Assembly: GCA_016871495.1 (NCBI GenBank)
Contig: VHDF01000012.1
Location: forward strand, 1 to 64,000
DNA length: 64,000 bases
Reading direction: 5' to 3'
From: Verrucomicrobiota bacterium
GTDB lineage: Bacteria; Verrucomicrobiota; Verrucomicrobiia; Limisphaerales; VHDF01
The stretch's first letter is position 1. Each line of letters opens with the position of its first letter. Of this stretch, positions 7,859 to 17,651 are shown in pieces. Both the position numbers and the translations under genes were made by a program. The notes under the pieces are model-generated. The model saw only the letters and a program-made list of their open reading frames with translations, did not search any database and had not been told where the DNA came from.

Positions 7859-10800
7859 AAACCATTCCCCCGCCTTGTCCCGAGCCGGAGTCCGGCCCTC
7901 AATATTGGCGCAGTTTGGAGCAATTATCCGATTCGCCCCAGTTCCGCCAATGGGTTGAACGGGAGTTTCCCCATGGCGCGGGCGAGATGTCCGATCCGCA
8001 TTCGCGCCGCCATTTCATGCGGATCATGGCCGCTTCCTTTCTCCTTGCTGGAGCGGGCGGCATGGGAAGCGGGTGTCGGCGTCCCGAGGAAAAGATTCTT
8101 CCGTTCGGCAAAGCTCCTGAGAATTACATCCACGGAGTTCCCCAATATTTCGCCACTTCAAGGCCGTCGCGTGGAACGGCCTTCCCGCTCGTGGCTCGTT
8201 CCAACGATGGTCGCCCCACCAAAGTTGAGGGCAATGCCCAGTTCCCCGGGCAGGCCGGCGGAACGGATGTTTACACTCAAGCTTCGATTCTGGACCTCTA
8301 TGATCCGGATCGTTCGTTGAAGGTGACGCAGGCCGGGAACACCCGGAAACGCGAGGCGGGAATCGATTTTCTCGCTGAACTGGCACGCAAAGGACAGAGT
8401 TCTTTGGGGGCAGGGATCGCTTTCTTGAGCGACCGCAGCAGTTCCCCATCCCGCCATCGGCTGCAATCCGAAATTCTGGCCAAGTGGCCTGCCGCCCGCT
8501 GGTTCGAACATGAGGCGGTCGATTTCGAAGTTCATCGGGAGGCGGCCAGGGCCGCATTCGGGCCTGATCCCAGCGGCGCCACGGGAATGCGACCCGTCGT
8601 TTCCCCAGTGTATCGCCTGGAGAAGGCCAGCCGCATCGTGACGCTCGATGCGGATATTCTCGGCTCCGAAGAGGAGTCGGCCCGCCTCATCCAGGGCTAT
8701 GCCCATGGCCGCAGGCTGGAGAAGCCGACGGATCCGTTGAGCCGGCTTTATGCCGTGGAATCGCTGATGACCTTGACGGGTGGCAACGCGGATCACCGTT
8801 TGCGCGTGGTTCCCAGCTTGGTGCCCGCCATTGCGGCGCGTCTCGCCCAGGAAGTTCTGCGCGTTACGGGCGCGCTCGGCGAGGCCGTGAGCCCGCTTTC
8901 AGGCGTCGCGGGGCCGGCTTCGGCCCACGAAAAGTGGATCGTGGAATGCGCCAAGGATCTGGCGGCGCATAAAGGTTCTTCTTTGGTTGTCGCGGGTTAC
9001 CGGCAGCCGCTGGCCGTGCATTTGATGGCCCACGCCATCAACGCCGCGCTCGGTGCGGTTGGCACAACCCTCGAATTGCGACCCTTGATGGCTCCCGCGT
9101 CGGGATCTCTCCCCGAACTGGCCGCCTTGCTGAATCGAGGCCAAGTCGACACCCTGGTCATCCTCAACGACAATCCGGTTTATTCTGCTCCTGCCGATCT
9201 CGATTGGGCCTCCACCCAGCGGAAGGCCAAGACCGTGGTTCGGCTCGGTTTTTACCAGGACGAGACCGGCCTCGCTGCTGACTGGCATTTTCCGGCCACC
9301 CATTATCTGGAAAGCTGGAGCGACGGGCGCACCGCCGATGGCACACTCGTGCCGGTGCAGCCGCTGATCGCTCCTCTGTTCGACGGCGTGATGGAGTTGG
9401 AGTTTCTGGCCCGCCTCGCCGGTTTGCCGGTGACGAGCGCATACGAAATTGTCCGGACCACCTTCAAGGCCCAAAGCCTTGCGGGCGACCCCGAGCAAGC
9501 TTGGAAGAAGTTTCTGCACGACGGTTACCTCGAAGGCAGCGCCCCGAAACCGGTCGCTGCATCCTTCAAGGTTTCCGCGCTGGTTTCCTCTCTGGCTAGT
9601 TTGACACCCCCCGCTCCCGCTTCCGCGGAGAAGTTGGAAGTCGTTTTCTTCCGGGACAGCAGAGTCGATGACGGACGCCAGAACAACAACGGCTGGTTGC
9701 AGGAGCTTCCGGATCCCGTCACGAAGATGGTTTGGGAAAATGTCGTGCTGCTCAGCCAGAAGACCGCCGACGATCTCAAACTTCAAATCGTCGATCGAGA
9801 GGACAACAATTTGCGCGTGCCGTGGGTGAGAGTGATCCTCGCCGGGCGCAACGTGGAAGGCCCCGCGTGGATTCAGCCCGGCATGGCGGATCACACCGTG
9901 GGGCTGGCCCTGGGCTACGGACGTGGCAAGGCGGGCCGGGTTGGGCAAAACACGGGCTACAACGCCTATAAAATTCGCCCCGCCGGGTCACTGCATCGCG
10001 CCGCGGGAGCTCAGGTTCAGTTCCTGGAGAACCTCCACCCGTTGTCCACCACCCAGAATCACTGGGCGATGGAAGGCCGCCCGATCGTTCGCGAGGCCAA
10101 TCTGGAGCAGTTCAAGGAACGCCCCGATTTCGCGAAGGGCATGAACATGCACGAGCCTCCCGGCCTTCGCGGCAAGGACGGTCAGCTCGAACCCCTCTAT
10201 CAGAATCCACTCGATATTCCGGGTCCGGACGGCAAATCGCCGCGGGACCGCGCCACGCATGCCTGGGGGATGTCGATCGATCTCAACACGTGCGTGGGCT
10301 GCTCGGCCTGCATGATTGCCTGCCAGGGTGAAAACAACATCCCCATCGTCGGAAAGAATCAAGTGTCCCGCAACCGCGAGATGCACTGGATCCGGCTGGA
10401 CCGCTATTACGCCGGCGAAGTGGCCGATCCGCAGATGATCTTGCAGCCGATGCTTTGCCAGCATTGCGAGAGCGCCCCGTGCGAGAACGTGTGCCCGGTG
10501 AACGCCACCGTGCATGACGAGGAAGGCCTGAACGTCATGGCCTACAACCGGTGCGTGGGCACGCGTTACTGCTCGAACAACTGCCCCTACAAGGTTCGCC
10601 GGTTCAATTACGTCGACTACAACCGCCGCCCCTTGCACTTGCTGGCCGGCCCGTTCTATACCACGCCGCTTCTGCACTCGACGGACGGCGAATGGGACTT
10701 GATCCGATGGTGGAAGAATCCGGATCGAGGCATTCGCCCGGACGACGAATGGGAGCTGCTCAAGCTCGTCAAGAATCCGGATGTCACCGTGCGCATGCGC

Positions 10801-11217
10801 GGCGTCATGGAGAAATGCACTTTCTGCGTGCAGAGAATCGAGCAGGCCAAGATCGCGCAGAAGGTCAAGGCCGGCCCGCAAGGCAACATCGAGGTGCCCG
10901 ACGGGACGATCAAGACCGCGTGCGAACAAGCGTGTCCGTCCGGCGCCATCGTGTTTGGCAACATGAAGGATCCCAACAGCCGGGTTTCGAAGCTCAAGGC
11001 GCAGCAGCGCGATTACACCGTGCTGGAATTTCTGGCCACGAAGCCGCGCATCACTTATCTGGCGAAGATTCGCAATCCGAATCCCGCCATGCCCGATTAC
11101 GCGAAATCGCCGGGCAGTTTCAAGGAATGGGAAGGCATGGGGAACAAGCTGGGCCACCATGGCGCAGCCCACGGCACCCCCGGTGGTTACGCGGCTGATA
11201 AGAAAGGAGCGCACTAA
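7855..11217 (+). CDS. actB: Alternative complex III subunit ActB, Fe-S/molybdopterin-like
   Basis: 1120 residues. A twin-arginine motif ([14 protein letters not shown]51-R52) predicts Tat export. Residues about 90-790 are a molybdopterin-oxidoreductase-like domain, which in ActB binds no molybdenum cofactor. The C-terminal ferredoxin-like domain starts near 806 and has Cys groups at 813/816/819/823, 868/871/876/880, 900/906/910, 988/991 and 1023/1027, enough for the four Fe-S clusters known from ActB. It carries electrons between the quinol site in ActC and haems of ActA/E. Overlaps actA by 4 nt and touches actC (TAATG). Confidence 0.93.
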   Translation: MKTIPPPCPEPESGPQYWRSLEQLSDSPQFRQWVEREFPHGAGEMSDPHSRRHFMRIMAASFLLAGAGGMGSGCRRPEEKILPFGKAPENYIHGVPQYFATSRPSRGTAFPLVARSNDGRPTKVEGNAQFPGQAGGTDVYTQASILDLYDPDRSLKVTQAGNTRKREAGIDFLAELARKGQSSLGAGIAFLSDRSSSPSRHRLQSEILAKWPAARWFEHEAVDFEVHREAARAAFGPDPSGATGMRPVVSPVYRLEKASRIVTLDADILGSEEESARLIQGYAHGRRLEKPTDPLSRLYAVESLMTLTGGNADHRLRVVPSLVPAIAARLAQEVLRVTGALGEAVSPLSGVAGPASAHEKWIVECAKDLAAHKGSSLVVAGYRQPLAVHLMAHAINAALGAVGTTLELRPLMAPASGSLPELAALLNRGQVDTLVILNDNPVYSAPADLDWASTQRKAKTVVRLGFYQDETGLAADWHFPATHYLESWSDGRTADGTLVPVQPLIAPLFDGVMELEFLARLAGLPVTSAYEIVRTTFKAQSLAGDPEQAWKKFLHDGYLEGSAPKPVAASFKVSALVSSLASLTPPAPASAEKLEVVFFRDSRVDDGRQNNNGWLQELPDPVTKMVWENVVLLSQKTADDLKLQIVDREDNNLRVPWVRVILAGRNVEGPAWIQPGMADHTVGLALGYGRGKAGRVGQNTGYNAYKIRPAGSLHRAAGAQVQFLENLHPLSTTQNHWAMEGRPIVREANLEQFKERPDFAKGMNMHEPPGLRGKDGQLEPLYQNPLDIPGPDGKSPRDRATHAWGMSIDLNTCVGCSACMIACQGENNIPIVGKNQVSRNREMHWIRLDRYYAGEVADPQMILQPMLCQHCESAPCENVCPVNATVHDEEGLNVMAYNRCVGTRYCSNNCPYKVRRFNYVDYNRRPLHLLAGPFYTTPLLHSTDGEWDLIRWWKNPDRGIRPDDEWELLKLVKNPDVTVRMRGVMEKCTFCVQRIEQAKIAQKVKAGPQGNIEVPDGTIKTACEQACPSGAIVFGNMKDPNSRVSKLKAQQRDYTVLEFLATKPRITYLAKIRNPNPAMPDYAKSPGSFKEWEGMGNKLGHHGAAHGTPGGYAADKKGAH

Positions 11218-12647
11218 TGTCCGAGGCGGCGTTACCCTCATCGATCAAGATCGCGCCCCCTCCGGCGGAGCTCGAACGCGAGCCGCTGGTCAGAAACCAA
11301 CGCGGTATCGGGTGGCTCTCGGACCAGGTCGCCGCCATCATGGAGGGGAAAACCCCGACTTGGTGGTGGATGGCGTTCGTACCGAGCTTCGGCTTCATGA
11401 GCCTCCTCGGGGCCATGCTGATTTACCAGATCAGCGTGGGCGTTGGAGTCTGGGGCAACAACCACCCGGTCATGTGGGGTTGGGACATCATCAATTTCGT
11501 CTGGTGGATCGGTATCGGACACGCCGGCACCCTGATCTCAGCGATCTTATTCCTCCTCCGGCAAAAATGGCGCACCGCCGTCAATCGCGCCGCCGAAGCC
11601 ATGACGATTTTCGCCGTCATGTGCGCTGGAATTTATCCCGCGCTGCACGTTGGCCGCGTCTGGTTCGATTGGTGGTTGTTCCCCATCCCGAACTCGAACG
11701 GCCCCGTCTGGCCGCAGTTTCGCTCGCCGTTGATGTGGGACGTGTTCGCGGTCTCGACTTACTTCACGGTATCCGCGCTCTTCTGGTACGTCGGGCTCAT
11801 CCCTGACTTGGCGGTGATGCGGGACCGGGCGAAGACCACGATCCGCAAGTTCCTGTATGGCTTGTTCGCCCTCGGATGGACGGGTTCGAACCGGCACTGG
11901 AGCAACTACGAAAAGGCTTATTTGATTCTGGCGGGACTTTCCACGCCGCTGGTGTTGTCCGTGCACTCGATCGTTTCGCTGGACTTCGCGGTCTCCCAGC
12001 TTCCGGGCTGGCACACGACGATTTTCCCGCCGTATTTCGTGGCCGGCGCCATTTTCTCCGGATTCGGCATGGTGCTCACCCTGCTGGTGCCGTTGCGGAA
12101 GATCTGCAAGCTCGAGGACGTGATCACGATGAGGCACATCGATGTGATGTGCAAAGTGACGCTGGCGACGGGCTCGATCGTGGGTTACGCCTACGGGATG
12201 GAGTTCTTCATCGCCTGGTATAGCGGCAGTCCGTACGAGCGCTTCGCCTTCATCAACCGCGCCATCGGGCCCTACGCCTGGGGCTACTGGATCATGATTG
12301 GCTGCAACGTGCTTGTGCCGCAGCTCTTCTGGTGGAAGGCGATTCGGCGCAACGTCTGGATCGTGTTCATCCTTTCGATCCTGGTGAACATCGGCATGTG
12401 GTTCGAGCGCTTCGTCATCATCGTGATTTCGTTGCATCGGGAATTTCTGCCGTCCAACTGGTCCTACTTCAAACCGACCTGGGTGGATATCTGCACGTTC
12501 CTGGGCACATTCGGCCTGTTTTTCACCATGTTCCTTCTGTTCCTGAGATTTCTGCCCATGATCGCGATCTCTGAAGTGAAAGGGGTGACTCCACAGGCGG
12601 ATCCCCACCATCCGCTGGGAGGCGCCAAGGAAGGAGGGCATCACTGA
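11217..12647 (+). CDS. actC: Alternative complex III subunit ActC, NrfD/PsrC-type membrane protein
   Basis: 476 residues with about ten membrane helices in the NrfD/PsrC pattern, including the family-typical run [18 protein letters not shown] near residues 84-101. ActC is one of the two quinol-interacting membrane subunits of ACIII. The ATG overlaps the actB stop by one base, and the actD ATG overlaps its own stop by one base, so translational coupling is likely. Confidence 0.93.
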   Translation: MSEAALPSSIKIAPPPAELEREPLVRNQRGIGWLSDQVAAIMEGKTPTWWWMAFVPSFGFMSLLGAMLIYQISVGVGVWGNNHPVMWGWDIINFVWWIGIGHAGTLISAILFLLRQKWRTAVNRAAEAMTIFAVMCAGIYPALHVGRVWFDWWLFPIPNSNGPVWPQFRSPLMWDVFAVSTYFTVSALFWYVGLIPDLAVMRDRAKTTIRKFLYGLFALGWTGSNRHWSNYEKAYLILAGLSTPLVLSVHSIVSLDFAVSQLPGWHTTIFPPYFVAGAIFSGFGMVLTLLVPLRKICKLEDVITMRHIDVMCKVTLATGSIVGYAYGMEFFIAWYSGSPYERFAFINRAIGPYAWGYWIMIGCNVLVPQLFWWKAIRRNVWIVFILSILVNIGMWFERFVIIVISLHREFLPSNWSYFKPTWVDICTFLGTFGLFFTMFLLFLRFLPMIAISEVKGVTPQADPHHPLGGAKEGGHH

Positions 12648-13186
12648 TGACCTCGAGCGCGAGAGCTTACGGCATCCTGGCCGAGTATGACACGCCTGCG
12701 GACATCATGCACGCGGCCGAGAAGGTGCGCGACGCGGGTTTCCGGCGCTGGGATGTGTTCACCCCGTTTCCGATTCACGGCATGGATCAGGCGATGGGGA
12801 TCAAGAATTCCCGGGTCGGCTGGTTTTCTTTCGTGGGGGGCGCGACGGGATACACCCTCGGCATGCTCATGATTTGGTTCACCAATGCCATCGACTATCC
12901 GTTGATCGTAGGCGGCAAGCCGATGTTCAGTCCGCACGCCGCCTTCCCGCCGTCCTACGAGTTGACGATTCTGCTCGGGGCGTTCGGCGCCTTGTTTGGC
13001 ATGCTTTTCCTGAACAAATTGCCCCGGCTGTATCACCCGTTGCTCAAGCATCGCCGTTTCGCCCTGGCGACCCACGACAAATACTTCCTCGTGATTGAAA
13101 CCGCGGATCCCAAATACTCGGAATCCGACATCCGCCAGCTGCTCGAATGCAGCGGGTGCAAGCGGGTGGAAATGGTGGAGGAATAG
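12647..13186 (+). CDS. actD: Alternative complex III subunit ActD (DUF3341)
   Basis: 179 residues with two central membrane helices and the DUF3341 signature at the start (YGILAEYDTPADIMHAAEKV) and after it (RRWDVFTPFPIHGMD). ActD is a small membrane subunit without cofactors. It is embedded in the act gene order with no spacer on either side. Confidence 0.92.
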   Translation: MTSSARAYGILAEYDTPADIMHAAEKVRDAGFRRWDVFTPFPIHGMDQAMGIKNSRVGWFSFVGGATGYTLGMLMIWFTNAIDYPLIVGGKPMFSPHAAFPPSYELTILLGAFGALFGMLFLNKLPRLYHPLLKHRRFALATHDKYFLVIETADPKYSESDIRQLLECSGCKRVEMVEE

Positions 13187-13801
13187 ATGCGCTACTTCCT
13201 CGCTGGATTGATCTTGTTGGCGGCCGCCGTCGTCGGCGTCGCCGGATTCCGCGGCGGCCTGTCCCGCCGCCCGCCCATCGAAGTTTTTCCGGACATGGAC
13301 CGCCAGCCGAAGTTACGGCCCCAGACGGATGCCTCGTTTTTCGGAGACGGATTGAGTTCGCGTCTTCACGTTTCGGGCACGGTGGCCCGAGGCGCGCCCT
13401 ATGAAGACCTGCCCGTCAACACCGGAATGGTCACGGGCACGACGAACTTCGTCGCCTCCATCCCGGTGGAAGTGAACGCGGGAATGATGGCGCGTGGACG
13501 CGAACGATACGACATCTACTGCGCGCCGTGCCATGGGGTGGCGGGTGATGGAAAGGGAATCACCACCAAATATGGCATGGCGATCATTGCGAATCTTCAC
13601 GACAAGCGGATCGCGGAAATGTCGGATGGCGAACTGTTCAGCATCATCACCCATGGCAAGAACAACATGGGCTCCTACGCCGCGACGGTGCCGATCCCGG
13701 ATCGCTGGGCGATCATTGCCTACACACGGGCCTTGCAACGCAGCCGGCTGGCGTTGATCGACGAAGTGCCTCCCGCCGCAAGGGCCGTTCTCAAGAAATA
13801 A
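13187..13801 (+). CDS. actE: Alternative complex III subunit ActE, monohaem cytochrome c
   Basis: 204 residues with an N-terminal hydrophobic segment and one haem-c site CAPCH at residues 112-116, inside ERYDIYCAPCHGVAGDGKG. A Met-containing stretch downstream (NNMGSYAATV) could be the sixth ligand. ActE is the peripheral monohaem subunit thought to hand electrons to a soluble cytochrome or to an oxidase. Starts directly after the actD stop. Confidence 0.92.
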   Translation: MRYFLAGLILLAAAVVGVAGFRGGLSRRPPIEVFPDMDRQPKLRPQTDASFFGDGLSSRLHVSGTVARGAPYEDLPVNTGMVTGTTNFVASIPVEVNAGMMARGRERYDIYCAPCHGVAGDGKGITTKYGMAIIANLHDKRIAEMSDGELFSIITHGKNNMGSYAATVPIPDRWAIIAYTRALQRSRLALIDEVPPAARAVLKK

Positions 13802-13813
13802 CTTTCCCTGTCT

Positions 13814-15040
13814 ATGGCCTCACATCATCCAACTCCGGCGGGTTCTCCCTTGGATTTGTCCAAGTGGGCCAAAGTTCCGGCCTTGCTCATGGGAGTGGGC
13901 GGCGCGGGCGCGCTGTTGGGCGCTTTCACCAACCACGTCCAGTTCGGTTATTCCTGGCTGCTCGCCTACATGTTTTTCCTCAGCCTGTGCATGGGCGGGC
14001 TGTTTCTGGTTCTGGTGCATCATCTTTTTGACGCCAGTTGGTCGGTGCCCATCCGGCGGATCAACGAACATCTGGCCTGCCTGGCGCCGGTCATGGCTGC
14101 CTTGTGGATTCCCATCGGGCTGCTCGCGCCCAAGCTCTACCGGTGGATGACGAGCGACCACGCGACCGATCACGCGTTGCATGCGAAGTATCCGCTCTTC
14201 ACGATGCCCGCTTTTTACGGTGTCTCCATCGCGTGCTTCGTGCTTTGGACGTTCGTTGCTTTCAGGCTGCGGGGCCTTTCGCTGGAGCAGGACCGGACGG
14301 GTGACGCGCGATGCACTGAGAAGATGCGGGTGACCGCCTGCGCGGGCATTTTCATTTTCGGCTTTTCTTTGACCCTGGCGGTCATTCTTTGGATGAAAGC
14401 CCTGGCGCACGAGTGGTTCTCCACGATGTACGGCGTTTACTATTTCGCGGGCAGCACATGGCTCACGCTGGCGACCGTTTATGTGATCACCGTGATTTTG
14501 AAGCGCCGGGGTGATTTGAAGGATGTCATGCAGGAGAAGCAGTTTTATTTCCTCGGTTCCCTGTTCTTCGCCTTCACGGTGTTTTACGCCTACGTCACGT
14601 TCTCGCAGTATTTCATCATCTGGAACGCGAACATGCCGGAGGAGACGTTCTGGTACAAGCTGCGCGAGAAGGGCACCTGGTTTCAGCTCTCGCTCGTGAT
14701 CATCTTCGGCAAGTTCTTCCTGCCGTTTCTCGCCCTGCTGCGGATCGACGCGAAGTTGAACTTGGCGGTGATGCTGCCGCTCGCCGCCTGGGCTTGGGTC
14801 ATGCACTTCTGCGACATGTCGTTCAATATCATGCCGGTGCTCCACCAGGACGGTTTTGTTCTTCACTGGCAGGACGTCGCGTGCTGGGCGTTCTTCGCCG
14901 GAGCCCTCGCGCACTTCTGGATCAAATCCTACCGGCAACACCCGCCCTTCCCGCAGCGCGATCCGCGCATGGCTGAAGGGTTGGGCATTTATGTCGAACC
15001 TGTCAGCGCCAAGAAACTGGCGGGGCAGGGCGCCAAATAA
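13814..15040 (+). CDS. actF: Alternative complex III subunit ActF, NrfD-like membrane protein
   Basis: 408 residues with about ten membrane helices. It is the second NrfD-like quinol-binding subunit of ACIII, paralogous to ActC, with family-typical features such as GMYYFAGSTW-like and NMPEET(F)W motifs. It lies 12 nt after actE and ends the canonical actABCDEF order. A separate ActG is not seen; the next gene is a small unrecognised protein. Confidence 0.92.
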   Translation: MASHHPTPAGSPLDLSKWAKVPALLMGVGGAGALLGAFTNHVQFGYSWLLAYMFFLSLCMGGLFLVLVHHLFDASWSVPIRRINEHLACLAPVMAALWIPIGLLAPKLYRWMTSDHATDHALHAKYPLFTMPAFYGVSIACFVLWTFVAFRLRGLSLEQDRTGDARCTEKMRVTACAGIFIFGFSLTLAVILWMKALAHEWFSTMYGVYYFAGSTWLTLATVYVITVILKRRGDLKDVMQEKQFYFLGSLFFAFTVFYAYVTFSQYFIIWNANMPEETFWYKLREKGTWFQLSLVIIFGKFFLPFLALLRIDAKLNLAVMLPLAAWAWVMHFCDMSFNIMPVLHQDGFVLHWQDVACWAFFAGALAHFWIKSYRQHPPFPQRDPRMAEGLGIYVEPVSAKKLAGQGAK

Positions 15041-15097
15041 TCTCGAACCCGGCTTGCAACGGCCAGCGATCTCCAACTCAGCCATCGATCCTCGACT

Positions 15098-15499
15098 GTG
15101 AACCCCGAAACTCCCCAATCCCAGGAAACCGGATGTTGTTCGTGCGGACCGGCCGCCGCTCGCATCTTCGGCGGGTTGGCCGCCTTTCTCGTCCTCGCCG
15201 CCATGGTTGGTGTGGTCCGGCATTATTCGACTCCGGCGCCCGTGGGCGTCGAGAAGACCGCGTTGCGAGAAAAGAACTTGAAGGAAATCCAAGCCGCGGG
15301 TGTCGAGGCCCTGGGCCATTACGCCGTGTTGGATCCGGCCAAGGGCTTGGTCCGCATCCCTGTCACGGACGCGATGAAGGCGGTCGAAGCCGGCTACAAG
15401 AACCCCACCGCTTTTCGGTCCGATATGATGGCTCGCCTTGTCAAAGCTTATCCGCCGCCCCCGCCCAAGGAACCCGAGAAGCCGAGCCAGTTCGAATAG
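15098..15499 (+). CDS. Small single-helix membrane protein of unknown function in the act locus
   Basis: 133 residues, GTG start at 15098. A Cys-rich start (ETGCCSCGP, residues 10-18) is followed by one membrane helix (about 22-44), a short exposed domain (LREKNLKEIQAAGVEAL...VRIPVTDAMKAV) and a Pro/Glu-rich tail. I do not recognise a family. Its position between actF and the CcoN-like gene suggests a small accessory subunit or assembly factor for the respiratory complex. No haem motif is present. Confidence 0.7.
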   Translation: MNPETPQSQETGCCSCGPAAARIFGGLAAFLVLAAMVGVVRHYSTPAPVGVEKTALREKNLKEIQAAGVEALGHYAVLDPAKGLVRIPVTDAMKAVEAGYKNPTAFRSDMMARLVKAYPPPPPKEPEKPSQFE

Positions 15500-15512
15500 T
15501 CTCTCGAGCCGC

Positions 15513-16976
15513 ATGAGCGAAACCCGTCCAACGCCGGAATCCACCGCGTCGGTCTCCGAGGCGATGAAGTCGTCCGATGCAAGCTGCCGCGACGCGGGGT
15601 TGTTGCTTTTCTGGATGGCCGCGACTTGGGCGGTGGCTGGTGCTCTGCTGGGCCTGTTGAGTTCGTTAAAGTTTCACGGACCCGGGATGGGATCCGGAGC
15701 GGTGCTGACTTACGGACGCGTCTATCCCGCGTCGAACTTTCTTCTTTTTTACGGAGCGCTCGCGCAAGCGGCGATCGGTGTGATGTTGTGGCTGATCGCT
15801 CGACTGTCGGGGCGCCCGCTCGCCTCGGCCTGGATGGTTTTGCCGGGCGGGTTGTCCTGGAACTTGGGGGTGCTTTCCGGCGCGGGCGCCATATTGACCG
15901 GAAACGCCACGGGCATTTCCGGATTTGAGATTCCAAGAGGGCCGGCCGTGATGATGCTGGCGGGATACTGCGCCATGGCGTTGCCCGGTTTGTTGACCCT
16001 GATGACACGGCGGGACAAGCCTTGGTATGTCAGCGAGTGTTTTCTTCTCGCCGCGTTGTTCTGGTTTCCGTGGGCGTTTTCGACCGCGATTTTGTTCATC
16101 CACGTGTTTCCGGCCCGGGGCATGATGCTGGTGCTGGTTGGGGAATGGCAGTATTCGAACCTCTCGAGAGTCTGGCTGGCCTTGATCGCCTACGCCGTGC
16201 TGTTTTACATGGTTCCTAAGCTCGCACGCCGCCCTCTGGAGAGCGGACCGACGGCGGCTTTTACCTTTTGGCTGACGGTCTTTTTCTCGAGCTGGATCGC
16301 AGTCCCCCCGGGTTCGCCGGTGCCCGCTTGGCTGCAAGGCGTGAGTGGTTTGGCGGCGATGGTTTCGGTCGCGCCGATGCTGGCGGCGGTCACCAACTTG
16401 CGAGCGACGTGCGGGGACCAAGCCGAGGCGATTCGTTCTCAGCCGGGTGGAATCTGTTTTCTGGTCTCCATCCCGTGTCTGCTGGTGGCGAGTTTGCTCC
16501 AAGCGGGGGCCTCTTTTCGCGGGGTGGCGGATGTTCTGGGCTACACCTTTTTTGAGATGGGTTTGCACACGGTCTTCACGGGCGGATTTGTCGGACTCAC
16601 GGTCCTGGGAGCGGTTCTGTTTGCCTTGCCCCGGTTGACCGGTGTGCCGTGGGGCGCGGAATCAATGATTAGCATGGTGGGCAAGCTCGCCACCGGAGCG
16701 GTCGTCGTGGTGGGCGTTTCCCTGCTGGGCGCCGGGATTTTACAAGGCTTTGCGGCTGCGGATGTGAGTGTGCCGTTCGAAACCGCGTTGAAACGGGGCA
16801 TGGGGCCCTTCCGATTGAGCACGCTGGGCTGGCTTGCCGGGGTGGGAGCGGCCGTGGTGGTTTGGATGCAAATCACCGCCCTGGGATGGAAAGTCTGTTC
16901 CGTGTGCTGCATCCCGCCCCTCTTCCGTGAAATGTTGCCGGCGGGGAAAGCCAAGAAAGCGGAGGTGGCAGCGTGA
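15513..16976 (+). CDS. CcoN-like haem-copper-oxidase subunit I homologue lacking all metal ligands
   Basis: 487 residues with about 12 membrane helices, aligning along its length with cbb3 oxidase subunit I (for example YGRVYP, FYMVPKLARRPL, GAVLFALPRL). Compared with the CcoN consensus as I know it, the low-spin haem His of GRLRPLHT is Ser74, the CuB His of YGHN is Ser215, the CuB pair of AGPHH is Pro265-Pro266, the active-site Tyr is Ser259, and the GHVH haem ligands are Leu351 and Thr353. Only three His remain in the protein (55, 197, 352). It should not bind haem b3/CuB or reduce oxygen. Its GTGA stop overlaps the CcoO-like start, so the two are coupled. Start at the ATG; upstream in-frame starts overlap the preceding gene. 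Confidence 0.85.
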   Translation: MSETRPTPESTASVSEAMKSSDASCRDAGLLLFWMAATWAVAGALLGLLSSLKFHGPGMGSGAVLTYGRVYPASNFLLFYGALAQAAIGVMLWLIARLSGRPLASAWMVLPGGLSWNLGVLSGAGAILTGNATGISGFEIPRGPAVMMLAGYCAMALPGLLTLMTRRDKPWYVSECFLLAALFWFPWAFSTAILFIHVFPARGMMLVLVGEWQYSNLSRVWLALIAYAVLFYMVPKLARRPLESGPTAAFTFWLTVFFSSWIAVPPGSPVPAWLQGVSGLAAMVSVAPMLAAVTNLRATCGDQAEAIRSQPGGICFLVSIPCLLVASLLQAGASFRGVADVLGYTFFEMGLHTVFTGGFVGLTVLGAVLFALPRLTGVPWGAESMISMVGKLATGAVVVVGVSLLGAGILQGFAAADVSVPFETALKRGMGPFRLSTLGWLAGVGAAVVVWMQITALGWKVCSVCCIPPLFREMLPAGKAKKAEVAA

Positions 16977-17644
16977 ATCGGGGTCCTTTGATTTTTGCGG
17001 GAATCCTGCTGGCGATGGGGACGGCTTGGTGCGGATTGATCTTTGCGCCGCATTTGCAGCTTGGCGCGCTGCAGCCCGCTCCTTCGGTCGGCATCTCGTC
17101 CGCGTTATACCCCACGAGGTTGGAGGGGCGCTCGCAGCAGGGGGCCGAGGTTTATCGCTCTCTGGGTTGCGCTCACTGCCACAGCCAGAATGTGCGGGGA
17201 AACGTGGCGGATCTGAGCCGATGGGGACCGCGCCGGACCGTGTCGCGCGATTATCTTTATGATGAGCCGCCGCTGCCGGGGACATTGCGGATCGGTCCGG
17301 ATTTGTCCAATGCGGGTGCCCGGCAGCCGGACGCGGCCTGGCATTTGGCGCATCTTTATCAACCGCGCTCCAAGGTTGTGAAATCGCTCATGCCCCCGTA
17401 TCCGTTTTTGTTTGAGGTGCGGAAGATTGGAGAAGCGCCTTCACCGAAGGCATTGCGATTGGAAAGTCCTTACGCGCCTCCGGAGGGCTTTGAAGTGGTT
17501 CCCAAGCATGAGGCGGAGGTGTTGGTCGCGTATCTTTTGGATCGGAAGAAGAGTGTGGCGCTTTTCGAGGCGCCGATGCCCTCGTCTTTGAAGAAGGAAG
17601 AAGCGGGAGCCACGAATGCTCCGACGGGTGCGGTTGCTCCCTAG
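16973..17644 (+). CDS. CcoO-like membrane-anchored monohaem cytochrome c
   Basis: 223 residues: an N-terminal helix (about 7-27) and a single CAHCH haem site at 66-70 within LGCAHCHSQNVRG, then GPDLSNAG and SLMPPYPFL, whose Met is the expected sixth ligand. These are the hallmarks of cbb3 oxidase subunit II (CcoO). GTG start overlapping the CcoN-like stop. The haem motifs are intact even though its presumed partner subunit has lost its cofactors, so it probably still carries electrons. A Lys/Glu/Ala-rich tail ends the protein. Confidence 0.88.
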   Translation: MNRGPLIFAGILLAMGTAWCGLIFAPHLQLGALQPAPSVGISSALYPTRLEGRSQQGAEVYRSLGCAHCHSQNVRGNVADLSRWGPRRTVSRDYLYDEPPLPGTLRIGPDLSNAGARQPDAAWHLAHLYQPRSKVVKSLMPPYPFLFEVRKIGEAPSPKALRLESPYAPPEGFEVVPKHEAEVLVAYLLDRKKSVALFEAPMPSSLKKEEAGATNAPTGAVAP

Positions 17645-17651
17645 CCAGCTC

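Noticed and set aside
13820-15544. 574-residue minus-strand ORF opposite actF
   Set aside because: Antisense shadow of actF and its neighbour; rich in Arg/His/Asp/Gly as expected from reversed hydrophobic codons.
15513-16976. Pseudogene explanation for the CcoN-like gene
   Set aside because: The frame is full length, tightly coupled to its neighbours and hydrophobic helices are intact; substitutions are confined to ligand sites and surroundings, not random stops.
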